Below, one piece after another: positions 26,634-34,642 of a DNA stretch of 64,000 bases (position 1 is its first letter; every line of letters starts with the position of its first letter). Location of the stretch: contig NZ_JQMR01000001.1 of NCBI RefSeq assembly GCF_000744825.1, positions 2,031,501 to 2,095,500 on the forward strand, in the 5' to 3' direction. Origin of the DNA: Carnobacterium mobile DSM 4848. Lineage in GTDB: Bacteria > Bacillota > Bacilli > Lactobacillales > Carnobacteriaceae. The translations under genes and the position numbers were made by a program. Below the pieces are notes generated by a model. The model had not been told where the DNA came from. It saw only the letters and a program-made list of their open reading frames with translations, and ran no database searches.

Positions 26634-27617
26634 TTATTTTCTGCGTCTTAATGAACTAAGACTCTCGGTGGCAGCTGCAAAAACGGCAAAGAGTATACCG
26701 ACAATTGGAAAGATGATCCAAGCTGTTCCCCAAGTATTAAAAAGGAAACCGGAGATAACATAAACAGCAGCTGCGGTTGGGAAAACAATGCTGGCTACTG
26801 TGTCGGTCAATTTCTCAGCGGCTATTTTTTTAGGAGTATAAGATCCAATGGCTAGTATTTTATGATATGTTGCGTGGATAATTCCAAAAAATACGAATAG
26901 GAATACACCTACAGCAACGAAACTAAGCAAAAAGATCACTGCCCAATAATTATTGTAGCCTAATAATACGAGTGACAACAATAGAACGATAGGAGCGGTA
27001 ATACACAAGATCACCCCTGCAGCAATTGCTTTGGCAAATTGAGGTTTAAAGTTTTTCAGTTCTCTAGTTAATTCTGAACGAGTAGTAGAATCAATCGAAA
27101 TAGCACGGCCTTCAAGCTCATATTGTTGTTCTTTTATACCGAAAAGAATAAATAAACCAACAGCCAGTGCAATCAGCAAGAAGAGGGGAACAAGAGAGAC
27201 GATCACACGTGTGTCTTCTGTTGCCTGATTAATGAATGGTAGAAAGTTTGAAACTTCTTGAACCAGTAGCATGATGGCTGGTGCTAGAATGCAGAGGAAC
27301 ACTCCAGCTGCAATACCTAGGCTGAATTTTGCACGATGAGACATATAATCTTCAACAGCTTCAGGAGATAAAAATAGTACATTATTATCTTCTTCTTGGA
27401 CATCTGTTTCTAAGTTATACGCTTCAATGATCTCATCAATATTGCCGAATTCAGCTAAAACTGTTCCAATGGCTTCATTCTCACTTCGGTTCTCCGCTTT
27501 CAATTGATCGTACTTTTCTTCCATATTCAACAGCATGTCTTCTTTAAGCCTGAGCATTTCAGGTGTTTTTGGCAAATGAACAAAAACCGAGTCCACATAA
27601 TTTACAATGGTATCCAT
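26634..27617 (-). CDS. HAAS/permease-prefix domain membrane protein
   Basis: A 327-aa protein. Residues 1-75 form the helical HAAS-type signalling domain (LRLKEDMLLNMEEKYDQLKAE, AIGTVLAEFGNIDEI). About six hydrophobic segments follow in two similar halves, each starting with KFSLGIAAGVFLCILAPAI or KAIAAGVILCITAPIV. The encoding gene overlaps the stop codon of padR by one base. Such PadR-linked membrane proteins are thought to sense envelope stress; the precise function is not known. Confidence 0.8.
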   Translation of the reverse strand: MDTIVNYVDSVFVHLPKTPEMLRLKEDMLLNMEEKYDQLKAENRSENEAIGTVLAEFGNIDEIIEAYNLETDVQEEDNNVLFLSPEAVEDYMSHRAKFSLGIAAGVFLCILAPAIMLLVQEVSNFLPFINQATEDTRVIVSLVPLFLLIALAVGLFILFGIKEQQYELEGRAISIDSTTRSELTRELKNFKPQFAKAIAAGVILCITAPIVLLLSLVLLGYNNYWAVIFLLSFVAVGVFLFVFFGIIHATYHKILAIGSYTPKKIAAEKLTDTVASIVFPTAAAVYVISGFLFNTWGTAWIIFPIVGILFAVFAAATESLSSLRRRK

Positions 27618-27949
27618 TAGGGCTTCTCCTCCTTGATAAACTGATCAATAATTTCTTTTGTGTCCTTCCATTCTGTTACTTTGTCATAATACGTTTGTTT
27701 GCCCAAAGGTGTGAGGGTGTAATAGGTACGTTGTTTGCCATAAGTTTCTGTACTGGAATAAGATTGAATCAATTCTTGTTTTTCTAACCGATTAAAAGCA
27801 GAATACAGGGTTGTTTCTTTCATCACATAAGCTCCGCCGGTTATTTCTTTGATGGTATTCGAGATTTGATAACCATAAGAATCCCCTTTCATTAAAATGG
27901 ATAAAATAATCAAACTGTTAAAGCCGCGCATGACATCACTTGATATCAA
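27617..27949 (-). CDS. PadR-family transcriptional regulator
   Basis: A 110-aa winged-helix regulator of the short PadR subfamily. Visible features are LSILMKGDSYGYQISNTIKE, the wing segment ETTLYSAFNRLEKQELI and YYTLTPLGKQ. It heads a two-gene operon with the HAAS membrane protein. PadR proteins usually repress their own operon and respond to a ligand or antibiotic. The start is the internal methionine before SSDVMRGF, with upstream GAGGGG. Confidence 0.9.
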   Translation of the reverse strand: MISSDVMRGFNSLIILSILMKGDSYGYQISNTIKEITGGAYVMKETTLYSAFNRLEKQELIQSYSSTETYGKQRTYYTLTPLGKQTYYDKVTEWKDTKEIIDQFIKEEKP

Positions 27950-28091
27950 ATTTATCCCCTCTTTTACTTCATCTATCGTAGTAATTAAAGTATAACCTAT
28001 TTACTACGACAGGTAAAGTAATTTGTTCGTAAACTAATGAAGAAAGTATAGCGTAAATGGAAAGATATCTTTTTTTGAGAAGTCTTTTTCG

Positions 28092-28122
28092 TTGACACTC
28101 AAGCATAAAAAAGTATGCTTGA
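28092..28122 (+). promoter_or_regulatory. Promoter with inverted-repeat operator
   Basis: TTGACA and TATGCT are 16 bp apart. A perfect 9-bp inverted repeat, TCAAGCATA-n6-TATGCTTGA (28099-28122), overlaps the spacer and -10, about 100 bases before the VOC gene. Confidence 0.55.
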
Positions 28123-28223
28123 ATTAAGAAATACAGCGTGTAGATTTAAAAGGCTTTCTTTGTAGGGATAGTTATTTTTCTTGGGGCGATAAGCCATTCA
28201 ATTAAAAGAAAAGAGGAAATATC

Positions 28224-28697
28224 ATGCAAAAAATTGTGACTCATTTATGGTTTGATGATCAAGCACAAGAAGCAGTTGATTTGTATGTCAGTATTTTTGA
28301 AGATGCAAAGATTTTAAGCACGCAGCATTTGGATGCTCCTGGAGAGGGAAACGAAGGTAGTGTACTTGCAATCGATTTTCAGTTAGCAGGTCAACACTTC
28401 CATGCTATTAACGGCGGTCCTTATTTTCAATTTACGCCTGCTATTTCGTTGTATATCAATTGTGAAACACAAGAAGAAGTAGATGAAATTTGGGATAAGC
28501 TAGTGGCTGAAGGGGAGCCTGTAGAATGCGGCTAGCTGACTGATAAATATGGCATTTCCTGGCAAGTGGTTCCTACTATTTTAGAGCAGCTTTTAGCAGA
28601 TGATAATTTAGCCAAACGTACAGCTGTTTCTAAAGCTATGTTCAAAATGAAAAAATTAAACATAAAAGAATTGCAAACGGCATATGATGAAGCGTGA
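28224..28697 (+). pseudogene. PhnB-like VOC-family protein, interrupted by in-frame TAG
   Basis: A 157-codon glyoxalase/bleomycin-resistance superfamily (PhnB, 3-demethylubiquinone methyltransferase-like) gene. The first 103 residues run from MQKIVTHLWFDDQAQEAVDLY to EGEPVECG. Then TAG (28533-28535) interrupts, and the same frame continues with LTDKYGISWQVVP to the true stop at 28697. In this family the interrupted residue is normally tryptophan (CGWLTDKYG), so TGG to TAG by one G-to-A change is the simplest explanation. The truncated product lacks the last beta-alpha-beta elements. The substrate of the family is unknown. Confidence 0.85.
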
Positions 28698-28740
28698 TAA
28701 GTACTTTACCTTAATAAATTTAAATTAAAAGGCTAGACAC

Positions 28741-28789
28741 AAAAACAGGAGAAAGAGCTGGAATTGCATCCAATCTTTCTTCTGTTTTT
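28741..28789. terminator. Bidirectional terminator
   Basis: AAAAACAGGAGAAAG pairs with CTTTCTTCTGTTTTT (one mismatch) between the VOC pseudogene and the convergent DUF438 gene. Confidence 0.8.
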
Positions 28790-28809
28790 AGGTTTTTGAA
28801 TAGGAGAAG

Positions 28810-30129
28810 TTAGTTTTCTTCGTTTAATAGTCGGTTTTCTCCTTGGATTTTTTGTATTTCTGTAATGTCTTGTGTAACTTCTAAACAGCCAAGATAGTCA
28901 TTGGATTCGGTATCGCGAATAGCAAAATAACGAATATAAATAACTTTTCCATGCATGTTGATCCAAAAATCTGCCTCATTTCTTTCTCCGCTTCTAAAAT
29001 CATCAAGAATTTTCTGAACCATATACATACTTTTGTGGGGGTGACAATTGATAACTTCACGTCCAATGACAGAATTTGTACGCGGAAAAATGCGATTCTT
29101 TCCTTCTGAATAAAAACGTACACGATCGTCTTTATCCACAAAAGTTAAATCAACTGGTAAGACTCCAAAAATAGCCGTTAATTCTTTTAGTTGAAGTACA
29201 CCTGTTGGCAAAACGATTTTGCTTTCACTTAGTTGCTCGTCTTGCCACTCATAGGGATCCGCTTCATTCTCAGAAAAATCTTCCGCAATTGCTTCAGTCA
29301 TAGCTGCCGCTTTCTTTGCTGCTTCAGCTCGTTCTTTTTGCTGTCCTATTTCTTGTGACAGAGCATCTTTGCTTGGTTTCCAAGTAAGAGGTTTAGGAAT
29401 AAAAGCAAACCCGATATCTAAACTGTCTTCCGCAATTCTCTGCCAATCTGTCAGTTGAAAAACATCTAAAACCATCGGTATCATAATTTCTTCTTCTTTA
29501 AAAATCATTTCTTCTACTTCTGTTACCACATGATTGATTTTGTCTCCAAGCGGATTGATTGCCAATTTCTCACTAGCTAAATAAGCATTCACATCTTTGA
29601 TCGCATTACGGATATCATCGTCAACGCCCCACATTACTTTTGGCGGTGCAGTAATGCCATACCGTTCCATATAAGCAAAAAACAATGTTTCTTTTCGAGT
29701 GTAATGTTTATCGATTTGCATCAAATCTGATAACGCATGTTGAAGCCGCTGCTTTTGAGAAAAGTTGCCGTTAGCAAACCGCTCAAAAGTTTCAAGAATT
29801 TCGTCTTCTAAAAGCGAACGAATCACTCGGTTCTCTAACTTCAAAGTATGGACAGGATGTCCTGGTTGTTCATGTTCGTAATTGGAACGGTGGATATCCC
29901 GAATGGAACCTTTAAAAACAGCAGCATGTACATTGCAGAGGTGCTGTATTTCTGATGGATCTAAACCACTTGCAATCAATTCTCTTTCTGCAGCAGTAAT
30001 TTCGCTGACGTCTACACCGTCAAAAGATTCATCAAAAAGACGTTTTGCTTCTTCGAACTCACCGCCTTCATGAAGTAAGGTTAGAATTTCGATGATTTTT
30101 TTCTGCCGATAAACAGTATTGTTTTCCAT
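28810..30129 (-). CDS. DUF438 protein with hemerythrin-like and PAS domains
   Basis: A 439-aa cytosolic protein. The N-terminal DUF438 helix bundle is followed by a hemerythrin HHE-like region (HAAVFKGSIRDIHRSNYEHEQPGHPVH and DKHYTRKETLFFAYMERYG hold the histidines). A C-terminal PAS domain ends with YLGCLEVTQDITEIQ. Family members are linked to heme, nitric oxide or redox sensing in anaerobes; the exact role is not settled. GAGGAGTGAG precedes the ATG at 30129. It follows the DUF1858 gene after four bases. Confidence 0.82.
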   Translation of the reverse strand: MENNTVYRQKKIIEILTLLHEGGEFEEAKRLFDESFDGVDVSEITAAERELIASGLDPSEIQHLCNVHAAVFKGSIRDIHRSNYEHEQPGHPVHTLKLENRVIRSLLEDEILETFERFANGNFSQKQRLQHALSDLMQIDKHYTRKETLFFAYMERYGITAPPKVMWGVDDDIRNAIKDVNAYLASEKLAINPLGDKINHVVTEVEEMIFKEEEIMIPMVLDVFQLTDWQRIAEDSLDIGFAFIPKPLTWKPSKDALSQEIGQQKERAEAAKKAAAMTEAIAEDFSENEADPYEWQDEQLSESKIVLPTGVLQLKELTAIFGVLPVDLTFVDKDDRVRFYSEGKNRIFPRTNSVIGREVINCHPHKSMYMVQKILDDFRSGERNEADFWINMHGKVIYIRYFAIRDTESNDYLGCLEVTQDITEIQKIQGENRLLNEEN

Positions 30130-30133
30130 AAGC

Positions 30134-30358
30134 TCACTCCTCAATGATAAATCCTAATTGATTTAATTGGTGGATAATGTTGTTCAGGTCAACTTTTTTC
30201 ATTTTTGCTCCTTTAGGAATGGTCATATATCTTCCTACAGTATTTAACATAGCTGGATTTTGAATATCTTTTAACCCTAAATCGAATAAAACTTGTTGGA
30301 TTTCTGGGTATGCGGTAACCAGCTCATAAACGGAAGATTCTAAGCTAATCGTTTTCAT
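30134..30358 (-). CDS. DUF1858 domain protein
   Basis: A 74-aa protein starting MKTISLESSVYELVTAYPEI, the DUF1858 pattern also found at the N-terminus of some hybrid-cluster and ScdA-type proteins. It is paired with the DUF438 hemerythrin-like gene, a conserved arrangement in Firmicutes that suggests one redox-related complex. It is the first gene of the operon, preceded by GAGGAG. No catalytic residues are recognisable. Confidence 0.82.
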   Translation of the reverse strand: MKTISLESSVYELVTAYPEIQQVLFDLGLKDIQNPAMLNTVGRYMTIPKGAKMKKVDLNNIIHQLNQLGFIIEE

Positions 30359-30520
30359 ATGCTCTCCTCATCTCTCATACAGTCGATTGTTAAATATATC
30401 ACATAATATACCGTAAATCGGATAAAAGAACAAGAAGAAGTGAGGAAACATTATGTACTTTGTTTAACACGAGCAAGTACAGCATTGGAATAAAACTACA
30501 TTGATTTAAAAGCTGGTAAC

Positions 30521-30549
30521 TTTACAACTTATACCCTATAGCGTATAAT
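30521..30549 (+). promoter_or_regulatory. Promoter of the thiol-redox operon with CsoR/CstR-like operator
   Basis: TTTACA and TATAAT are separated by exactly 17 bp that contain ATACCC-TATA-GCGTAT, an inverted repeat with one mismatch. The design is the same as the promoter at 37756-37791, where the repeat is perfect. Confidence 0.65.
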
Positions 30550-30656
30550 GCGTATGGGTCGTTGATCTTATGGAATTTTTAAGGCTATAACATGTTGCGA
30601 TTGTCTTGTTAGGGATAAGAGATGATTTCCAACTGGGTGAATGAGGAGGAAAAAAT

Positions 30657-31394
30657 ATCGGAACTGATTTAACTTTATGGGTAGCTTTTGGCGCAGGAAC
30701 AGTCTCTTTTTTGTCTCCATGTACTTTACCGCTGCTGCCTTTATATATTTCGTACATTACTGGAAAAAACATTCAAGAAGTAAAAGAAAACCAATCGTTT
30801 GGATTTAGGAAAAATGTTTTACTGCATTCGCTGGTTTTTCTATTGGGCGTATCTGTCGTTTATATCAGCTTAGGATTGGGAATGAGTTATTTAGGGGATC
30901 TTTTTAGCGGGTTAATGACAGGGTCGATCAGTCTATTGCTCCAGCGGTTAGCTGGATTGTTGATTGTGTTTATGGGACTTTTGACTATGGGCGTACTTAA
31001 AGTCCCTGCTTTGTTAGGAGAGTATCGTCTCTTGAAAATGAACAAAACAGTTAATTTTGCATCGACGTTTTTAGTAGGGCTTGGGTTTGCTGCCGGCTGG
31101 ACTCCTTGTATAGGTCCAATTTTCTCATCGATATTATTGCTAGGAAATGCAGTGGGTTCGCCGCCGATAGGGTATCTAGTCTTATACATTATCGGATTCT
31201 CGTTGCCGTTTTTATTGGTTTCTTTCTTTATCGGAAAAATAAAAAACATTGTAAAATACAGTAATCTCATTATGAAGATAGGCGGGGGTGTTCTAATCGT
31301 GCTAGGAGTCCTTTTGCTGACAGGAACGCTAGAGAGCCTATCAGAATTTATTGCACATTTATTAGAAGGAACGCGATTTGAATTATTAGGTTAG
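30657..31394 (+). CDS. ccdA: CcdA-like thiol-disulfide membrane protein with ATC as apparent start
   Basis: The frame encodes a six-segment CcdA/DsbD-type membrane protein that carries reducing electrons across the membrane. Its two conserved cysteines are in SFLSPCTLP and GWTPCIGP. The family N-terminus (TLWVAFGAGTVSFLSPC) is fully present, and a strong GAGGAGG stands six bases before codon ATC at 30657. No ATG, GTG or TTG occurs in frame until TTG at 30711, which would remove most of the first membrane segment. Either AUC is used as a rare start or the start codon has been lost by one substitution. The tlpA and thioredoxin genes follow. Confidence 0.75.
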   Translation: MGTDLTLWVAFGAGTVSFLSPCTLPLLPLYISYITGKNIQEVKENQSFGFRKNVLLHSLVFLLGVSVVYISLGLGMSYLGDLFSGLMTGSISLLLQRLAGLLIVFMGLLTMGVLKVPALLGEYRLLKMNKTVNFASTFLVGLGFAAGWTPCIGPIFSSILLLGNAVGSPPIGYLVLYIIGFSLPFLLVSFFIGKIKNIVKYSNLIMKIGGGVLIVLGVLLLTGTLESLSEFIAHLLEGTRFELLG

Positions 31395-31409
31395 AAAAGG
31401 AGGCTATTA

Positions 31410-31982
31410 ATGAAGAAAATTATTTGGGCTATTTTAGGTCTGGCGCTTCTTTGGATTATCGCAGACTTCAGTTACGGTATGATTCAAGAAAAGCAAGCGC
31501 AAAAACAAGCTGAAGAACAAACGCAACAAATAAAAGAAGAAAAACAAGCAGATTTGGAAGAAGGAAACAACACTGGACAGTTAGCTTATGATTTTGAAGC
31601 AGAGGATATGGACGGCAATGCTGTTAAATTATCTGATTACCGCGGAAAAAAAGTGTTTTTAAACTTTTGGGCGAGCTGGTGTCCTCCTTGTAAAATAGAA
31701 ATGCCACACTTAAAGGCTTTTTCTTAAGAACAAGAAGATGTAGTTATTTTAGGTGTGAATGTAACGACTTCGGAAACGGATCTTGACAATGTAACAGAGT
31801 TTTTAAATACCTATGATATTGGTTATACCAATCTTTACGGTAGTCAAAAGATGTTCAATTTATATCGAGTACAGTCTTTGCCAACCTCTTATATCATCGG
31901 AAAAGATGGAGTGATTCATGAAAGAATCGTTGGACCAGTCACTCAAGATGGCTTGACGGAAAAATTTGCTGCAATCGATTAA
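31410..31982 (+). pseudogene. TlpA/ResA-like thiol-disulfide oxidoreductase, interrupted by in-frame TAA
   Basis: A membrane-anchored thioredoxin-fold protein of 190 codons. It has a signal anchor at residues 4-19, a glutamine/glutamate-rich linker and the active site WCPPC at residues 90-94. TAA at 31725-31727 (codon 106) interrupts. The same frame continues with EQEDVVILGVN and the cis-proline region SLPTSYIIG to 31982. A one-base change from AAA, GAA or CAA is the simplest origin. The protein would accept electrons from CcdA and reduce exported thiols. The truncated form lacks the cis-proline loop and should be inactive. Confidence 0.85.
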
Positions 31983-32003
31983 CTAGAAAGAAGGATTAAA
32001 ACG

Positions 32004-32333
32004 ATGAATACATTTCCTCAGGCGCAAACAATAGACGAAGTAGTGCTGTTTATTGAGCAACACCCATTGGCTTTTGTATATGTTTCGAGAAAAAATTGTA
32101 GTGTGTGTCATGCTGTTCAACCGCAAGTTCAAGACATGCTGAAGGAATTTCCACGTATTGAACCCATTCAAGTGAGTGCCGATCAAGTTCCTGAAGTAGC
32201 CAGTCAGTTTACTGTATTTAGCGTTCCGGCGTTGTTGTTATTTGTGGAAGGAAAAGAAGTTCTGCGTGAGGCTCGCTTTGTTGTTATGGACGACTTACGC
32301 GATCAGTTCCAACGAATCTCTGAAAATTATTAA
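32004..32333 (+). CDS. Thioredoxin-family protein
   Basis: A 109-aa cytosolic thioredoxin-like protein with the redox motif Cys32-Ser-Val-Cys35 (RKNCSVC) and the cis-proline region VFSVPALLLF. The CSVC motif differs from the usual CGPC and resembles YtpP/YbbN-like bacterial thioredoxins. It is the third gene of the ccdA-tlpA operon, 21 bases after tlpA, and could supply electrons to CcdA from inside or reduce persulfides. A strong terminator follows. Confidence 0.87.
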   Translation: MNTFPQAQTIDEVVLFIEQHPLAFVYVSRKNCSVCHAVQPQVQDMLKEFPRIEPIQVSADQVPEVASQFTVFSVPALLLFVEGKEVLREARFVVMDDLRDQFQRISENY

Positions 32334-32364
32334 ACTGGGTAAATAGACAAGGTTAAAAAATAAG

Positions 32365-32414
32365 TAACTATAAAAACACCATGCTTAAAAAAGGCATGGT
32401 TTTTTTATAGTTAT
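32365..32414. terminator. Terminator of thiol-redox operon
   Basis: TAACTATAAAAA-CA-CCATGC pairs with GCATGG-TTTTTTTATAGTTA, giving T-rich tails on both strands. The remaining bases to 32645 contain only a TATGAT-like -10 box near 32580. Confidence 0.85.
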
Positions 32415-32645
32415 TCAGAATATTTTTGTACTAAAAGAAGCGTTATAGAAGTTGTTTGGTTTAAATGTATAGGTTCAAAAGAACAGAGCAGTCAAATAGT
32501 AACAAAGTGTGAACGAGATCGTCATAAACAGGGAATAAAAGAACTAACAGCCGGTAAAATAGTAGCTTTTAAAAAAGGGGTATGATATAAAATAACATGT
32601 TAATAAGCTAAAGGCCTAAATCACGGAAATGAGGTATATGTAAAC

Positions 32646-33413
32646 ATGTCAAAAAGAACTTCCTTTTTATCGCTCTTTCTTTCTTTGTTGCTAGTTGTTT
32701 TTCTCTTGCTTTTTCAGTTTACAACAAGTGAGTACCGCTATATCAGTTTTTCAGTTATTTTAATAGCAGCAGTAGCCATGAATTTTTTATCTACTTCTAA
32801 AAATTTTATTTTAATTCTTACAATTATTTTTGGAGTCGGCTTTTCTCTTGCATTTTTATCCGATACGAATATGGTTTCTCAATTGTACTTAATTGAAGAA
32901 TACGCTCTATTGACTGCATCATTGGTTATTATGTGGCTGTTATTTTCAGAAATAAAGAAACTGAATTACGAATTGGAAACATTAAAAGAAAAAGCTGAAG
33001 AACTAGAGAAATATGTAGGATCATCTAATTTATTGACACATTCGGAATTTGCTAACCGGATAAAGTTTATTACAACCGGAACCCAAAGACGAGGGGAAGA
33101 AAATTATTATGTTTCAATCAAGTCGGATCCTTCAGAGAAAACAAAAGAAGCAATGAGTTTTTTATTGATGCAGACGTTATTAAAAACAGTGCGGTCTGAT
33201 TTTGATTTAGTGACTAAATTAGCGGATGATTCTTATTTAATCTTTTTGCAAAATACAAAAAAGGAAGGCTGTTTAAAAGTAGTAGAGCGGCTCTTTCAGA
33301 CTTTAAGAACAGAATTGAATGTGATGCAGATCCCGATCCAATATGAAATTTTTGACCAAGAAAATGGGTTTGACTATTATGAGAATACTAAGGATGGAGA
33401 AGCTAAACAATGA
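32646..33413 (+). CDS. Membrane protein with degenerate GGDEF-like domain
   Basis: A 255-aa protein with about four N-terminal membrane helices (residues 7-100), a short coiled coil (LNYELETLKEKAEELEKY) and a C-terminal domain of about 130 residues that resembles a degenerate diguanylate-cyclase fold without a GGDEF motif. In exopolysaccharide systems such as Pel and Listeria Pss, proteins of this build bind c-di-GMP and switch on the synthase. It overlaps the next gene, a glycosyltransferase, by ATGA, which supports such a receptor role. The assignment rests on architecture and context, not on a clear motif. Confidence 0.6.
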   Translation: MSKRTSFLSLFLSLLLVVFLLLFQFTTSEYRYISFSVILIAAVAMNFLSTSKNFILILTIIFGVGFSLAFLSDTNMVSQLYLIEEYALLTASLVIMWLLFSEIKKLNYELETLKEKAEELEKYVGSSNLLTHSEFANRIKFITTGTQRRGEENYYVSIKSDPSEKTKEAMSFLLMQTLLKTVRSDFDLVTKLADDSYLIFLQNTKKEGCLKVVERLFQTLRTELNVMQIPIQYEIFDQENGFDYYENTKDGEAKQ

Positions 33414-34642
33414 ATTTATTAATGATGATCATCATGGTGTTCTTTTGGTCGATGTTGCTCTTTTATTCCGTTCTGACAGTAGCCGGTGTAACTCAGAGGT
33501 TAACAAAAAAACAACCCATTACATTAACGGATTACCCGTCTGTAGCTGTTTTAATCCCAGCTCATAACGAAGGTGTCGTTATTAAAGATACGTTAGATGC
33601 AATGGTCAAGTTAGAGTATCCGGGAGAGCTGACAGTTTACCTATTGGATGATAATTCAGAAGATGATACGGCGAGTATTGTCCAAGAGTTCAGTCAATTA
33701 TTTGCTCGAATTTGTTACGTTAAAGTACCACCAGGTAAACCAACAGGGAAATCAAGAGTATTGAATTATGGTCTTTCTATTACAGAATCAGATTATTTTC
33801 TAGTATTTGATGCAGATAATCAGCCGAATAAAGATGCTGTGATTGAATTGGTGCATGCAGCAGAAACAACAGAAGATGCTGCAGGAGCAGTTGGTTATGT
33901 CAAAACGGTCAATGCTGATCAAAACTTGCTGACGCGAATGATTGCAATTGAATTCCAAGTATTCCAGCTGCTGATGCAAAGCGGCCGTTGGAAGCTGTTT
34001 AAAGCTGGTTCGCTGGCAGGCACTAATATGTTGCTTAAACGAGAAACTCTTCAAGCAGCCGGCGGATATGATCCTTATGCTTTAGCGGAAGATGCTGAAT
34101 TAACAGTTCGAATAGCTGCAATGGAAAAGACTTTACCTGTTGTTCACCAATCTCATACTTGGGAGCAAGAACCTGAAAACATAAAAATCTTTATTAAGCA
34201 ACGTACTAGATGGTTAACGGGCAATCTGTATTTATTGGAAAAGTCACTGCATGACTGGAGTTTTTGGAAAGGAAAAACTTTTATTTACAGTTTGCAGCAT
34301 ATTTTAACATATTTCTTTTTTGTGGTTTTATTGTTGATTTCAAATATTTGGTTTGTCTTAGGATTAGCAGGGTTCTCAGTTCCTTATTTTGATGTTCCGT
34401 TGCTGTTTATTTGGTTTTTAAGTTATGTTGTCTATACTGCCCAAGTCATTAGTGCAATGGTTTTAGAAAATTCGATTACACCATTCAATATGTTTGTCGG
34501 CTTGATCATGTATTTTACTTATGCTCAATTCTTTTTACTGTTGCTGCTAAGAAGTGCCAGTCAATACATTTGGAGCCGAATGACCAAAACAACGATTACT
34601 TGGGACAAAACAAAACGGTTTAAAAAAGGGGAAACAGAATGA
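33410..34642 (+). CDS. Processive family 2 glycosyltransferase (exopolysaccharide synthase)
   Basis: A 410-aa membrane glycosyltransferase of the cellulose/PNAG-synthase type. It has an N-terminal membrane helix and a GT-A domain with DDNSEDD, the DAD metal motif, the acceptor-site AEDAE and the processivity motif KQRTRW, followed by about four membrane helices. It polymerises a sugar nucleotide and extrudes the chain. It overlaps both neighbours by four bases (ATGA), so the three genes form one translational unit with the GGDEF-like protein and the GH8-like protein. The polymer is unknown. Confidence 0.88.
   Translation: MNLLMMIIMVFFWSMLLFYSVLTVAGVTQRLTKKQPITLTDYPSVAVLIPAHNEGVVIKDTLDAMVKLEYPGELTVYLLDDNSEDDTASIVQEFSQLFARICYVKVPPGKPTGKSRVLNYGLSITESDYFLVFDADNQPNKDAVIELVHAAETTEDAAGAVGYVKTVNADQNLLTRMIAIEFQVFQLLMQSGRWKLFKAGSLAGTNMLLKRETLQAAGGYDPYALAEDAELTVRIAAMEKTLPVVHQSHTWEQEPENIKIFIKQRTRWLTGNLYLLEKSLHDWSFWKGKTFIYSLQHILTYFFFVVLLLISNIWFVLGLAGFSVPYFDVPLLFIWFLSYVVYTAQVISAMVLENSITPFNMFVGLIMYFTYAQFFLLLLLRSASQYIWSRMTKTTITWDKTKRFKKGETE

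Noticed and set aside
7889-28535. TAG codons might be read as an amino acid (stop recoding).
   Set aside because: TAG is used as a normal stop elsewhere in the window (for example the GH1 at 9625 and the GH3 at 11331), and one interrupted gene carries TAA.
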